A DNA stretch of 64,000 nucleotides from Citrobacter sp. R56 (lineage in GTDB: Bacteria > Pseudomonadota > Gammaproteobacteria > Enterobacterales > Enterobacteriaceae): positions 4,216,001-4,280,000 of the forward strand of contig NZ_CP069159.1 of NCBI RefSeq assembly GCF_016811995.1, written 5' to 3'. Shown here in pieces: positions 26,786 through 36,292 of this stretch. The notes beneath the pieces are model-generated. The model was not told where the DNA came from. It did not search any database and was given only the letters and a program-made list of their open reading frames with translations. Made by a program: the position numbers and the translations under genes. Position 1 is the stretch's first letter; each line of letters opens with the position of its first letter.

Positions 26786-28306
26786 ATGAGCAGGGCACCG
26801 GTTCTGGAGATGCGCAATATTGCCAAAGCCTTTGGCAAATTTTACGCACTGAAAGGGGTCGATCTGACGGTATATCCCGGCGAAATCCACGCATTGATGG
26901 GTGAAAACGGTGCGGGAAAAAGCACCCTGATGAAGGTGCTTGCCGGGGCGTACAGCGCCACCAGCGGCGAGATCCTGATTGACGGTCAGCCTTTCCATAT
27001 CAAAGGGCCAAAAGATGCCCTGAGTGCAGGCATTACCCTGATTTATCAGGAGATGCAGCTCGCCCCGAACCTGACGGTCGCTGAGAACATTTTCCTCGGC
27101 AGCGAACTGTCGCGCGGCGGACTGGTGCAACGCAAAGAGATGGTTCTTCAGGCGCAGCAGGTTATCGACCGCCTCGGCGCACAGTTTAAAGCCAGCGATA
27201 AAGTGATGCGGCTGACCATCGCCGAACAACAGCAGGTGGAAATCGCCCGCGCCCTGCACCGCAACAGCCGAATTCTGGTGATGGATGAACCCACCGCCGC
27301 CCTCTCCTCGCGTGAAACCCACCGCCTGTTTGAACTGATCATGCGCCTGCGTGATGAAGGGATGGCGATTATCTATATCAGCCACCGCATGGCGGAAGTG
27401 TACGAGCTTTCGGATCGGGTCAGCGTGCTGCGCGACGGGCAGTACGTCGGCAGCCTGACCCGCGACAAACTCAACGCCGCCGAACTGGTGCGCATGATGG
27501 TGGGTCGGCCACTGAGCGATCTGTTTAACAAAGAGCGCGATATTCCACTCGGAAATGTGCGCCTGAACGTGCATCACCTGACCGACGGCGGCAAAGTGCA
27601 GCCGTGCAGTTTACTGGTGCGTTCCGGGGAAATTGTCGGCCTGGCAGGACTGGTCGGCGCCGGGCGATCTGAACTGGCGCAACTGATTTTTGGCGTACGC
27701 AAAGCCACCGGCGGCATGATTGAAGTGGATGGCGAGCCGGTGGTGATCCACTCCCCACGCGAAGCCATCGACTATGGCATCGGTTATCTCACCGAGAACC
27801 GCAAAGAACAGGGGCTGTTTTTAGAGCTGGCAGCGGCGGAGAACATCACCATGGCGACGCTGGAGCGTGACGCCACCTGGGGCATGCTCAACCGTAAAAA
27901 AGCGCAGACGATCTCCGACGATGCCATTAAGTTACTCAACATCCGTGTGCCACATGCGCAGGTGCGGGCGGGCGGGCTTTCCGGCGGCAACCAGCAAAAG
28001 CTGTTGATTTCGCGCTGGGTGGCGATTGGTCCGCGCATTTTGATCCTTGATGAACCGACGCGCGGCGTGGATGTCGGCGCCAAAAGCGAGATCTATCGCA
28101 TCATGAATGACATGGCGCGCCAGGGCGTGGCGATCCTGATGATCTCCAGCGAACTGCCAGAGGTCGTCGGCATGAGCGATCGGGTGTACGTCATGCACGA
28201 AGGCAGCATTGCCGGAGAGCTGGACGGAAAACACATTTCTCAGGAAAACATTATGACGCTGGCCACCGGCGCGAACGACTCCCACCCTCAGGCGAGGCAC
28301 CCATGA
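26786..28306 (+). CDS. Sugar ABC transporter ATPase, duplicated type (RbsA/AraG-like)
   Basis: This cytoplasmic ATPase of a CUT2-family monosaccharide importer has 506 residues and two fused ABC halves. The first half has Walker [10 protein letters not shown] (about 38-46) and Walker [12 protein letters not shown]. The second has the degenerate Walker [10 protein letters not shown] and signature [14 protein letters not shown] with [12 protein letters not shown], the usual asymmetry of this family. It is the first gene of the sugar operon, divergent from the hybrid kinase over a 114-bp gap, and overlaps the permease gene by four bases. The K-12 als operon has an analogous transporter at a similar map site but the downstream enzymes differ. 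Confidence 0.93.
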   Translation: MSRAPVLEMRNIAKAFGKFYALKGVDLTVYPGEIHALMGENGAGKSTLMKVLAGAYSATSGEILIDGQPFHIKGPKDALSAGITLIYQEMQLAPNLTVAENIFLGSELSRGGLVQRKEMVLQAQQVIDRLGAQFKASDKVMRLTIAEQQQVEIARALHRNSRILVMDEPTAALSSRETHRLFELIMRLRDEGMAIIYISHRMAEVYELSDRVSVLRDGQYVGSLTRDKLNAAELVRMMVGRPLSDLFNKERDIPLGNVRLNVHHLTDGGKVQPCSLLVRSGEIVGLAGLVGAGRSELAQLIFGVRKATGGMIEVDGEPVVIHSPREAIDYGIGYLTENRKEQGLFLELAAAENITMATLERDATWGMLNRKKAQTISDDAIKLLNIRVPHAQVRAGGLSGGNQQKLLISRWVAIGPRILILDEPTRGVDVGAKSEIYRIMNDMARQGVAILMISSELPEVVGMSDRVYVMHEGSIAGELDGKHISQENIMTLATGANDSHPQARHP

Positions 28307-29298
28307 ATAATTCACCCACTCCCCAGCAGGTGGCGAAATCCGCCTCCGCCAAAAAAATGCTGATGGGCGATCTGATGCAAACCATCGGCATCCTGCCCAT
28401 TCTTATCCTGATTGTTGCCGTGTTTGGCTTTATCGCGCCCAACTTTTTTACCGAGAGCAACCTGCTGAATATTACCCGCCAGGCATCGATCAACATCGTG
28501 TTAGCGGCGGGCATGACCTTCATCATTCTGACCGGCGGTATCGATCTTTCTGTCGGTTCGATTCTTGGCACCACGGCGGTGGCGGCGATGGTGGTTTCAC
28601 TGATCCCTGAATTCGCCATGCTCTCTGTGCCCGTCGCGCTGATGCTCGGCATGCTGCTGGGCTTGTTTAACGGCGCGCTGGTGGCCTTTGCCGGACTGCC
28701 GCCGTTTATCGTCACTCTCGGCACCTACACGGCGTTGCGCGGGGCAGCCTACCTGCTGGCGGACGGCACCACGGTGATTAACTCCAATATCAGCTTCGAG
28801 TGGATCGGCAACAACTATCTCGGACCAATTCCGTGGCTGGTGGTGATTGCGCTGGCGGTCATTATGATGTGCTGGTTTATTTTGCGCCGCACCACGCTGG
28901 GCGTTCATATCTACGCAGTCGGCGGCAATATGCAGGCGGCGCGCTTAACCGGCATCAAAGTGTGGCTGGTGCTGCTGTTTGTATACGGCATGAGCGGCCT
29001 GCTCTCCGGGCTTGGCGGGGTGATGAGTGCCTCACGTCTGTACAGCGCCAACGGCAACCTGGGCATGGGTTACGAACTGGACGCCATTGCCGCGGTGATC
29101 CTCGGCGGCACCAGTTTTGTCGGCGGGATCGGCACGATCACCGGCACGCTGGTGGGGGCGTTGATCATTGCCACCCTCAACAACGGCATGACACTGATGG
29201 GCGTCTCCTACTTCTGGCAACTGGTGATCAAAGGGGCGGTGATCATCATTGCGGTGCTGATCGATAAATACCGTACCCGACATCATCAAAGTGCATAA
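28303..29298 (+). CDS. Sugar ABC transporter permease (RbsC-like)
   Basis: This is an inner-membrane permease of a CUT2 importer, 331 residues with about ten hydrophobic segments. Family hallmarks are the [10 protein letters not shown] block after the second segment, [20 protein letters not shown], and the C-terminal [19 protein letters not shown] coupling region. It overlaps the ATPase gene by four bases. A REP pair follows, before the binding-protein gene. Confidence 0.93.
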   Translation: MNNSPTPQQVAKSASAKKMLMGDLMQTIGILPILILIVAVFGFIAPNFFTESNLLNITRQASINIVLAAGMTFIILTGGIDLSVGSILGTTAVAAMVVSLIPEFAMLSVPVALMLGMLLGLFNGALVAFAGLPPFIVTLGTYTALRGAAYLLADGTTVINSNISFEWIGNNYLGPIPWLVVIALAVIMMCWFILRRTTLGVHIYAVGGNMQAARLTGIKVWLVLLFVYGMSGLLSGLGGVMSASRLYSANGNLGMGYELDAIAAVILGGTSFVGGIGTITGTLVGALIIATLNNGMTLMGVSYFWQLVIKGAVIIIAVLIDKYRTRHHQSA

Positions 29299-29302
29299 CA
29301 CA

Positions 29303-29362
29303 CCTGCCGGCCTTATCCGTCCTACAAGCCCGTAGGGCTGATAAGCGTAGCGCCATCAGGCA
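29303..29362. repeat. REP-like pair between permease and binding-protein genes
   Basis: GCCGGCCTTATCCGTCCTAC is followed by GTAGGGCTGATAAGCG and CGCCATCAGGCA, two facing REP-type units. They fill the permease-binding protein gap, as often in operons where the binding protein is made in excess. Confidence 0.8.
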
Positions 29363-29398
29363 ATGACAACAAAAAGTACCCTACGTGAGGAAAAGACT

Positions 29399-30340
29399 AT
29401 GCGTTTGAAGCCATTAGTAACCGCGCTCTGTGCAGGCGCGCTGCTGACCGCAGCACCGTTTACGCAGGCCAAAGATCTCAAATCGATCGGCGTGACGGTG
29501 GGCGATCTTGCCAATCCGTTCTTCGTGCAGATAACCAAAGGCGCGGAGCTGGAAGCCCGCAAGCTGGCGGGTGACGGCGTGAAAGTGACGCTGGTTTCCA
29601 GCGGTTACGATCTGGGCCAGCAGGTGTCGCAGATAGACAACTTTATCGCCGCCAAAGTCGACATGATCATTCTTAATGCGGCGGATTCTAAAGGGATCGG
29701 CCCGGCGGTGAAGCGGGCAAAAGACGCGGGGATCGTGGTCGTCGCGGTTGACGTCGCGGCGGAAGGCGCTGATGCCACCATTACCTCCAATAACACCCAG
29801 GCGGGGGAAATGGCGTGTAAATACATCACCGATCGCCTGAAAGGTAAAGGCAATGTGGTGATCATCAACGGGCCGCCGGTATCTGCCGTACAGAACCGGG
29901 TGGAAGGCTGCCAGACCGAATTCAAAAAACATCCAGATATCAAGGTACTTTCCGATAACCAGAACGCCAAAGGCAGTCGTGAAGGCGGACTGGAAGTGAT
30001 GACCGCCCTGCTGGCGGCGAATCCGAAGATCGACGGTGTGTTTGCGATTAACGATCCGACGGCGATCGGTGCCGATCTCGCGGCAAAACAGGCGCAACGT
30101 AACGAGTTCTTTATTGTCGGTGTCGATGGCAGCCCGGATGCAGAAGAGGCGCTGAAGCGTGAGAACTCGCTGTTTGTCGCCACGCCTGCGCAAGATCCAC
30201 AGGTTATGGCGGCAAAAGCGGTAGAGATCGGCTATGACATTCTACAGGGGAAACCTGCGCCGAAAGAGCCTGTGCTGATCCCGGTGACGATGATCGATAA
30301 GAGCAACGTCAGCGGCTATAAGGGTTGGACGGTGAAATAG
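29399..30340 (+). CDS. Periplasmic sugar-binding protein (RbsB-like)
   Basis: This is the periplasmic binding protein of the CUT2 importer, 313 residues. A signal peptide of about 23 residues ends PFTQA. The mature protein is a type I (RbsB) fold with NPFFVQITKGAE near the start, ILNAADSKGIGPAVK, INGPPVSAVQNRVEGC and FAINDPTAIGADLAA. Ligand cannot be read from sequence; the adjacent isomerase suggests lyxose, mannose, fructose or a similar sugar. The ATG at 29399 has GAGGAAA upstream; an in-frame start at 29363 lacks support. Confidence 0.92.
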   Translation: MRLKPLVTALCAGALLTAAPFTQAKDLKSIGVTVGDLANPFFVQITKGAELEARKLAGDGVKVTLVSSGYDLGQQVSQIDNFIAAKVDMIILNAADSKGIGPAVKRAKDAGIVVVAVDVAAEGADATITSNNTQAGEMACKYITDRLKGKGNVVIINGPPVSAVQNRVEGCQTEFKKHPDIKVLSDNQNAKGSREGGLEVMTALLAANPKIDGVFAINDPTAIGADLAAKQAQRNEFFIVGVDGSPDAEEALKRENSLFVATPAQDPQVMAAKAVEIGYDILQGKPAPKEPVLIPVTMIDKSNVSGYKGWTVK

Positions 30341-30353
30341 CGGAAAGCGGCCT

Positions 30354-30390
30354 CTGCCCAGGCCTGATAAGCGCAGCGCCATCAGGCCTG
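30354..30390. repeat. REP-like element between binding-protein and isomerase genes
   Basis: CCCAGGCCTGATAAGCGC and GCGCCATCAGGCCTGG form a hairpin of REP type in the 82-bp gap. Confidence 0.75.
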
Positions 30391-30422
30391 GAAGGCGACA
30401 TCACACAAGGAGAATCCAGTCC

Positions 30423-31106
30423 ATGAAACGCTCCGAAATAAACGAAATCCTCGGTCATACACGGCAGTTTTTTTCCATGCATGACGTCCATCTTCCGCCC
30501 TTCGCCAGTTTTGCGCCAACGCAATGGCGACAGCTGGATGCCGACGCCTGGCGTGAAGTGTTCGATCTCAAGCTCGGCTGGGATGTGACGGCTTTTGGCG
30601 GGGAAAACTTTGCCGCCTTAGGGTTAACGCTGTTTACCCTGCGCAACGGTTCACCCAACGCCTTCCCTTACGAAAAGTGCTACGCCGAAAAAATCATGCA
30701 TGTGCGGGACGCGCAAATCACGCCGATGCATTTTCACTGGCGCAAGCATGAGGACATCATCAATCGCGGCGGCGGTAATCTGATCGTGGAGTTATGGAAC
30801 GCCGACGCCCACGATCAAACAGATAACAGTGCTGTCACGGTGGTGATTGATGGCTGCCGACAAACTCATGCGGCGGGCAGCCAGTTGCGCCTGATGCCCG
30901 GAGAGAGCATCTGCCTGACGCCCGGTCTGTATCACAGCTTTTGGGCAGAGTCTGGCTTCGGCGATGTGCTGGTCGGCGAAGTCTCTTCCGTCAATGACGA
31001 CGACCACGACAACTACTTCCTGCAGCCACTCGCCCGTTATAACGACATTGAAGAAGATGAACCGGCGCAACTGGTGCTGTGTAACGAGTATCGACTGTTC
31101 CGTTGA
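30423..31106 (+). CDS. D-lyxose ketol-isomerase (cupin-type sugar isomerase)
   Basis: The enzyme interconverts D-lyxose with D-xylulose and, in the E. coli O157:H7 homologue, also D-mannose with D-fructose. It has 227 residues and a cupin fold. The metal ligands of the O157 enzyme are all present at the same numbers: His103, His105, Glu110 (in MHFHWRKHED) and His171 (in GLYHSFW). It starts with an AAGGAG site upstream. It lies between the transporter genes and the aldolase, so it should act first on the imported sugar. The true substrate is not decided by sequence. Confidence 0.9.
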   Translation: MKRSEINEILGHTRQFFSMHDVHLPPFASFAPTQWRQLDADAWREVFDLKLGWDVTAFGGENFAALGLTLFTLRNGSPNAFPYEKCYAEKIMHVRDAQITPMHFHWRKHEDIINRGGGNLIVELWNADAHDQTDNSAVTVVIDGCRQTHAAGSQLRLMPGESICLTPGLYHSFWAESGFGDVLVGEVSSVNDDDHDNYFLQPLARYNDIEEDEPAQLVLCNEYRLFR

Positions 31107-31120
31107 ACAAGGAGGCTGTT

Positions 31121-31981
31121 ATGCCACTGATTTCTCTTGCTGATGGGCTCGCCCACGCCCGTGAGCATCGCTACGCGTTAGGGGCGTTTAACGTGCTGGA
31201 TTCCCACTTTTTGCGCGCGCTGTTTGCCGCTGCGAAACAGGAACGCTCGCCGTTTATCATCAATATTGCCGAAGTGCATTTTAAGTATGTCTCGCTGGAT
31301 TCACTGGTCGAGACAATTAAATTCGAGGCTGCCCGCCACGACATTCCGGTGGTGCTTAATCTTGACCACGGTCTGCATTTTGAATCGGTGGTTCAGGCGC
31401 TACGTCTGGGCTTTAGTTCGGTGATGTTTGACGGCTCGACACTGGAGTATGAAGAGAACATTCGCCAGACCCGCGAAGTGGTGAAAATGTGCCACGCCGT
31501 GGGCGTATCCGTAGAGGCTGAACTGGGGGCCGTCGGCGGTGACGAAGGCGGCGCGCTGTATGGTCATGCCGACGAATCGCTGTTTACCGATCCGCTGCTG
31601 GCGCGGGACTTCGTCGACAGAACCGGGATTGACGCCCTCGCGGTCGCCATCGGCAACGCGCACGGTAAGTACAAAGGCGAGCCGAAACTCGACTTCCCAC
31701 GCTTAGATGAGATCCGCCAGCAGGCCGCGATCCCCCTGGTGCTGCACGGCGGTTCCGGCATCAGCGACGCGGATTTTCGTCGCGCCATCGAACTGGGCAT
31801 TCACAAAATCAACTTCTACACCGGAATGTCGCAGGCGGCGCTGGCCGCCATCGAATTGCGCATGACGAACCGCCAGCCGCTGTACGATGAATTTGCCGAG
31901 CTATTGCTGGGCATTGAGGCCGCAATTACCGATACCGTCTCTGAGCAAATGCGCATTTTTGGCAGCGCGGGGCAAGTGTGA
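31121..31981 (+). CDS. Class II ketose-(bis)phosphate aldolase
   Basis: This is a zinc-dependent aldolase of the FbaA/GatY/KbaY family, 286 residues. Visible motifs are LDHG with Asp82 and His83 (catalytic base and zinc ligand), FDGSTLEYEENI, EAELG, GNAHGKYKG, LHGGSGI and KINFYT (phosphate and DHAP binding). The ATG at 31121 is chosen for its GGAGG site five bases upstream; a TTG at 31103 overlaps the isomerase. Known relatives cleave fructose or tagatose bisphosphates. In this operon it may cleave a ketose phosphate made by the neighbouring kinase. Its stop shares a base with the kinase start. Confidence 0.9.
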   Translation: MPLISLADGLAHAREHRYALGAFNVLDSHFLRALFAAAKQERSPFIINIAEVHFKYVSLDSLVETIKFEAARHDIPVVLNLDHGLHFESVVQALRLGFSSVMFDGSTLEYEENIRQTREVVKMCHAVGVSVEAELGAVGGDEGGALYGHADESLFTDPLLARDFVDRTGIDALAVAIGNAHGKYKGEPKLDFPRLDEIRQQAAIPLVLHGGSGISDADFRRAIELGIHKINFYTGMSQAALAAIELRMTNRQPLYDEFAELLLGIEAAITDTVSEQMRIFGSAGQV

Positions 31982-32982
31982 TGGAACGCAAAGGCATCAT
32001 CGCTGCGGGCAATATGCTGGTCGATCACGTGCATCAAATTGTGCAGTGGCCGGAGCGCGGCTGGCTGGCGGAAATTAGTCACAGCGAGCGTTCCACGGGC
32101 GGCGCGCCGCTCAACGTCTTGTTGACGCTGGCAAAAATGCATACCGGTTTGCCTTTGCAGGCGGTGGGGCTTATCGGTCAGGACAGCGACGGCGACTACA
32201 TTATGGCGATGCTGGAGCAGTATCATGTCAATCGCCAGCATGTGCAGCGCACCACCTTCGCGCCGACCTCAATGTCGCAAGTGATGACCGACCCCAGCGG
32301 CCAGCGCACCTTTTTTCACTCGCCTGGCGCGAACCGCCTGCTGGATCTGCCCGCCTTTGATCGGCTCGACAACACGATGAAAATCTTCCATCTCGGTTAT
32401 CTGCTGCTGCTCGACAGTCTGGATATGCCGGATGGCCAGTACGGTACGCGCAGCGCGCGGCTGTTGGCGCAGATGCGCGAGAATGGGTTTGAAACGTCGC
32501 TGGACCTGGTCTCGCGCAAGGGCGACCCGCGTTATCAGCCGCTGGTGTTGCCCACGTTGCCTTATCTTGATTATCTGGTGATTAACGAGCTGGAAGCCGG
32601 GGAGTTCAGCGGTCTGGAGATTCGTTATCCGGACGGCGGGCCGCATATTCCGCACATCGCCAGCATCGCGCGGGAGTTGCTCAACGCGGGCGTTCGACAG
32701 CGCGTGGTGATCCACTGCCCGGAAGGGGCGTGGGGGGAAACGCCGGACCAGCCTGGCGTCTGGATACCGTCGCAGAAACTGGCGCAGGAGGAGATCGTCG
32801 GCAGCGTTGGCGCAGGCGACGCCTTTTGCGCGGGCTTCCTGTACGGCTGTCATGAGTCATGGTCACTGGCCGACAGCATTACGCTGGCGCATGCCTGCGC
32901 ACGGGCTAGCCTGCTGTGTGCGAACGCCATTGACGGCGCCAAAACGCTGGCGGAGTTAAAAGCGGAAATGCCTGCTACTTGA
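31981..32982 (+). CDS. PfkB-family sugar kinase
   Basis: This is a ribokinase-superfamily carbohydrate kinase of 333 residues. The first signature region is STGGAPLNVLLTLAKM (about 38-53) and the second GSVGAGDAFCAGFLYG (about 272-287), with the catalytic Asp in GAGDA. It starts at an ATG sharing a base with the aldolase stop; GTG three bases earlier is possible. It would phosphorylate the ketose made by the isomerase. Whether the product is a 1-phosphate or a later bisphosphate cannot be told. It is the last gene of the operon. Confidence 0.9.
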   Translation: MERKGIIAAGNMLVDHVHQIVQWPERGWLAEISHSERSTGGAPLNVLLTLAKMHTGLPLQAVGLIGQDSDGDYIMAMLEQYHVNRQHVQRTTFAPTSMSQVMTDPSGQRTFFHSPGANRLLDLPAFDRLDNTMKIFHLGYLLLLDSLDMPDGQYGTRSARLLAQMRENGFETSLDLVSRKGDPRYQPLVLPTLPYLDYLVINELEAGEFSGLEIRYPDGGPHIPHIASIARELLNAGVRQRVVIHCPEGAWGETPDQPGVWIPSQKLAQEEIVGSVGAGDAFCAGFLYGCHESWSLADSITLAHACARASLLCANAIDGAKTLAELKAEMPAT

Positions 32983-32989
32983 TGAATTG

Positions 32990-33006
32990 TGTAGGCCGGA
33001 TCACCA
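32990..33006. repeat. Truncated REP beside the regulator gene end
   Basis: GTAGGCCGGATCAC is one arm of a REP with no second arm, abutting the response-regulator stop. It looks like a REP broken at this junction. Confidence 0.5.
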
Positions 33007-33009
33007 ACA

Positions 33010-33741
33010 TTATGCCGCCTTGTCGTGATGCTGGACGTCGGCGGCAAACACATACCCCAGACCGCGTATCGTTTTTATGAGCGTCGGCTGGTGCGGATTG
33101 GCTTCGATTTTGCGGCGCAAACGCATGATTAACACATCAATGGTACGGTCAAACACCTCGATGCTGTCGCTGTGCGTGAGCGCCAGTAACTGCTCGCGGC
33201 TCAACACCCGACGGGCATTTTGCGCCAACGCCAATAGCAGACTGTACTCCCCTTGCGTCAGATCTATCGTTTGCTGCTGCGGATCACGCAACTGGCAACG
33301 CCCGGTATCCAGATGCCAGCCGTTAAAAGAAAGGCCGCAGATTTGCGTCACGCCGCCTTCGGCTACCGGTACGCCGCCCCGGCGCAACACGGCTTTGACG
33401 CGCGCCACCACCACCCGGGGATTAAACGGTTTGCAGATGTAATCATCCGCCCCCATTTCCAGCCCCACCACCACATCAGACTCGCTGCTTATCCCTGTCA
33501 ACATCACCACGGGCAACGTCGGCCTGATTTTCTGGACCTGCTGCAACACCATCAATCCGTTGATGTCGGGCAGCATCATGTCCAGCAGTACCAGCGCAAT
33601 CTCGGGGCGCTCTTCGACGCAACGTATCGCCTCCTGTCCGGTATGGCAGGTGGTGACCGCAAAAACATGCTCGCTCAACACATCCTGCAGCAGTGCGCAG
33701 ATTGCGGTGTCATCATCCACGATCAAAACAGCAGGCTTCAT
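33010..33741 (-). CDS. OmpR-family response regulator next to the sugar operon
   Basis: This DNA-binding response regulator has 243 residues. The receiver domain (about 1-118) has DDD (9-11), phospho-acceptor Asp54 in LLDMMLP, and Lys in ICKPF. The winged-helix domain (about 130-236) ends TIRGLGYVF. It is convergent with the kinase gene of the operon. Of two adjacent ATGs (33744 and 33741) the second has the better spacing from AGGGG. The hybrid kinase at the far end of the operon has no other regulator beside it, so the two are the likely pair. Confidence 0.88.
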   Translation of the reverse strand: MKPAVLIVDDDTAICALLQDVLSEHVFAVTTCHTGQEAIRCVEERPEIALVLLDMMLPDINGLMVLQQVQKIRPTLPVVMLTGISSESDVVVGLEMGADDYICKPFNPRVVVARVKAVLRRGGVPVAEGGVTQICGLSFNGWHLDTGRCQLRDPQQQTIDLTQGEYSLLLALAQNARRVLSREQLLALTHSDSIEVFDRTIDVLIMRLRRKIEANPHQPTLIKTIRGLGYVFAADVQHHDKAA

Positions 33742-33852
33742 CATCCTTCCCCTTTCGTCTCTCACTCAGATGAGTGTGAATGATTCTGCCCGGAGTAACA
33801 GAAATTGCGCAGGAGGAGATGCTGGAAACATAAGCACCGTCACATTGACTGG

Positions 33853-33891
33853 CTGTCACATATTTTGAATTCGTCACGTCAAAACTGACGA
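33853..33891 (+). promoter_or_regulatory. Candidate FhlA upstream activating region of fdhF
   Basis: About 100-135 bp upstream of the predicted fdhF start point is a stretch with GTCACAT, CGTCACGTC and CTGACGAC elements, flanked by the inverted arms GGCTGTC (33851-33857) and GACAGCC (33890-33896). The distance matches the FhlA site of E. coli fdhF. Assignment rests on position and on precedent. Confidence 0.6.
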
Positions 33892-33961
33892 CAGCCTGCT
33901 TTTCGTCAGCATTTTGCCCAAAATTTGCCCGTAATATCAGGGAATGCCCACAATAAAAAGA

Positions 33962-33977
33962 TGGCATAAAAGATGCA
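33962..33977 (+). promoter_or_regulatory. Sigma-54 promoter of fdhF
   Basis: TGGCATAAAAGATGCA has GG and GC doublets in -24/-12 spacing. It lies about 52 bp upstream of the fdhF ATG, as in E. coli. Transcription should need RpoN and the formate sensor FhlA. Confidence 0.9.
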
Positions 33978-34028
33978 TACTGAAGGCGACAGCGCGTATG
34001 CGCGATTTGATTAACTGGAGCGAGACCG

Positions 34029-36176
34029 ATGAAAAAAGTCGTCACGGTTTGCCCGTATTGCGCATCAGGTTGCAAAATCAACCTGGTGGTCGATAACGGC
34101 AAAATCGTTCGGGCGGAGGCGGCGCAGGGGAAAACCAATCAGGGTACCTTGTGTCTGAAGGGCTATTATGGCTGGGATTTTATCAATGATACCCAGATCC
34201 TGACCCCACGCCTGAAAACCCCTATGATCCGTCGCCAGCGTGGCGGCAAACTGGAATCCGTGTCCTGGGATGAAGCGCTGAATTACGTTGCTGACCGCCT
34301 GAGCGCCATCAAAGCGAAGTATGGCCCGGATGCCATTCAGACTACCGGCTCCTCCCGCGGTACCGGTAATGAAACCAACTATGTAATGCAAAAATTCGCG
34401 CGCGCCGTTATTGGTACCAATAACGTTGACTGCTGCGCTCGCGTCTGACACGGCCCATCGGTTGCAGGTCTGCACCAATCGGTCGGTAACGGCGCAATGA
34501 GTAATGCTATCAATGAAATTGATAACACAGATTTAGTGTTCATCTTCGGGTATAACCCGGCGGATTCCCACCCTATCGTGGCGAATCACGTGATCAACGC
34601 TAAACGTAACGGGGCGAAAATTATCGTCTGCGATCCGCGCAAAATCGAAACTGCGCGTATTGCCGATATGCACGTTGCATTGAAAAACGGCTCGAATATC
34701 GCGCTGCTGAATGCGATGGGCCACGTCATTATTGAAGAAAACCTGTACGACCAGGCGTTTGTCGCCTCCCGTACGGAAGGGTTTGAAGAGTATCGTAAGA
34801 TTGTCGAAGGCTATACGCCGGAGTCCGTCGAAGACATTACTGGCGTTAGCGCACAGGAAATTCGTCAGGCTGCGCGTATGTACGCGACCGCGAAAAACGC
34901 GACAATCCTGTGGGGCATGGGTGTTACCCAGTTCTACCAGGGCGTCGAAACCGTGCGTTCACTGACCAGCCTCTCCATGCTGACCGGCAACCTCGGTAAA
35001 CCAAGCGTGGGCGTTAACCCGGTGCGTGGCCAGAACAACGTTCAGGGCGCCTGCGACATGGGTGCGCTGCCGGATACTTATCCGGGCTACCAGTACGTGA
35101 AGTTCCCGGAAAACCGCGAGAAATTCGCCAAAGCCTGGGGCGTGGAAAGTCTGCCTGCACATACCGGCTATCGCATCAGCGAACTGCCGCACCGTGCGGC
35201 GCATGGCGAAGTTCGCGCCGCGTACATCATGGGTGAAGATCCATTACAGACCGATGCGGAACTCTCTGCTGTGCGCAAAGGGTTTGAGGATCTGGAACTG
35301 GTCATCGTGCAGGACATCTTCATGACCAAAACCGCCGCTGCCGCAGACGTTATTTTGCCGTCTACGTCATGGGGTGAGCATGAAGGCGTCTTCTCTGCCG
35401 CTGACCGTGGTTTCCAGCGCTTCTTCAAAGCGGTTGAGCCGAAGTGGGATCTGAAAACAGACTGGCAAATCATCAGTGAAATCGCGACCCGTATGGGCTA
35501 TCCGATGCACTACAACAACACCCAGGAAATCTGGGATGAGTTGCGCAATCTGTGCCCAGAATTCTACGGTGCCACCTACGAGAAGATGGGCGAACTGGGC
35601 TACATCCAGTGGCCATGCCGCGATACGTCGGATGCCGATCAGGGGACCTCTTACCTCTTTAAAGAGAAGTTCGACACCCCGAACGGCCTGGCGCAGTTCT
35701 TCACCTGTGACTGGGTAGCGCCTATCGACAAGCTCACCGAAGAGTATCCGATGGTGCTCTCCACGGTGCGTGAAGTCGGCCACTACTCTTGCCGTTCGAT
35801 GACCGGCAACTGTGCGGCGCTGGCAGCACTGGCGGATGAACCTGGCTATGCGCAAATCAATACCGACGACGCTGAGCGTCTGGGTATTAAAGATGAAGAG
35901 CTGGTGTGGGTTAACTCACGCAAGGGCAGAGTCATCACCCGTGCAGCCGTGAGCGATCGTCCGAACAAAGGCGCGATTTACATGACCTATCAGTGGTGGA
36001 TTGGTGCATGTAATGAACTGGTGACCGAGAACTTAAGCCCGATTACCAAAACGCCAGAGTATAAATACTGTGCCGTCAACGTTGAACGCATCGCCGATCA
36101 GCGCACTGCCGAACAGTATGTGATTGACGAGTACACCAAGCTGAAAACCCGCCTGCGCGAAAGTGCGATGGGCTGA
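34029..36176 (+). CDS. fdhF: Formate dehydrogenase H, selenoprotein FdhF
   Basis: FdhF oxidises formate to CO2 in the formate hydrogenlyase complex on the cytoplasmic side of the inner membrane. The coding region is 716 codons and reads through an in-frame TGA (34446-34448), codon 140, which encodes selenocysteine in the context CCARV-U-HGPSVAGLHQ. The N-terminus has the [4Fe-4S] motif CPYCASGCK (about 8-16) and a further Cys in GTLCLKGYYGWD. The rest is a molybdopterin oxidoreductase with bis-MGD binding blocks such as GMGVTQF and SRKGRV. It is monocistronic: sigma-54 promoter upstream, strong terminator downstream. Gene callers that treat TGA as stop will split it at this codon. Confidence 0.97.
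34446..34485 (+). promoter_or_regulatory. Selenocysteine UGA and SECIS hairpin in fdhF
   Basis: The TGA is followed by sequence that folds into the bacterial SECIS form. The apical stem is TGCAG/CTGCA with a bulged T and a GT loop (about 34460-34476), the elements read by SelB in E. coli fdhF. Confidence 0.85.
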
Positions 36177-36210
36177 TCGGTTTTACCGGTCAACGTTTGA
36201 TATCCGCCTC

Positions 36211-36239
36211 AACAGCCTCCTTCTGGAGGCTGTTTTTTT
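36211..36239 (+). terminator. Rho-independent terminator of fdhF
   Basis: AACAGCCTCC, TTCT loop, GGAGGCTGTT form a perfect 10-bp stem followed by seven T residues, 35 bp after the fdhF stop. Confidence 0.92.
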
Positions 36240-36292
36240 ATCCAAAAGATCGCTCTATACTGCCTATTCCGTACCCTAAACATAAAAATAAG

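Noticed and set aside
26672-27577. Upstream extension of the hybrid kinase frame to 1072 codons
   Set aside because: The extra 300 codons lie antisense to the ABC ATPase gene, are His/Gln rich as expected for a shadow frame, and end before a good start with ribosome site at 26671.
34497-36176. A separate 559-codon gene starting after the fdhF TGA
   Set aside because: It is the continuation of fdhF. The TGA is selenocysteine with a SECIS hairpin, not a stop or a frameshift.
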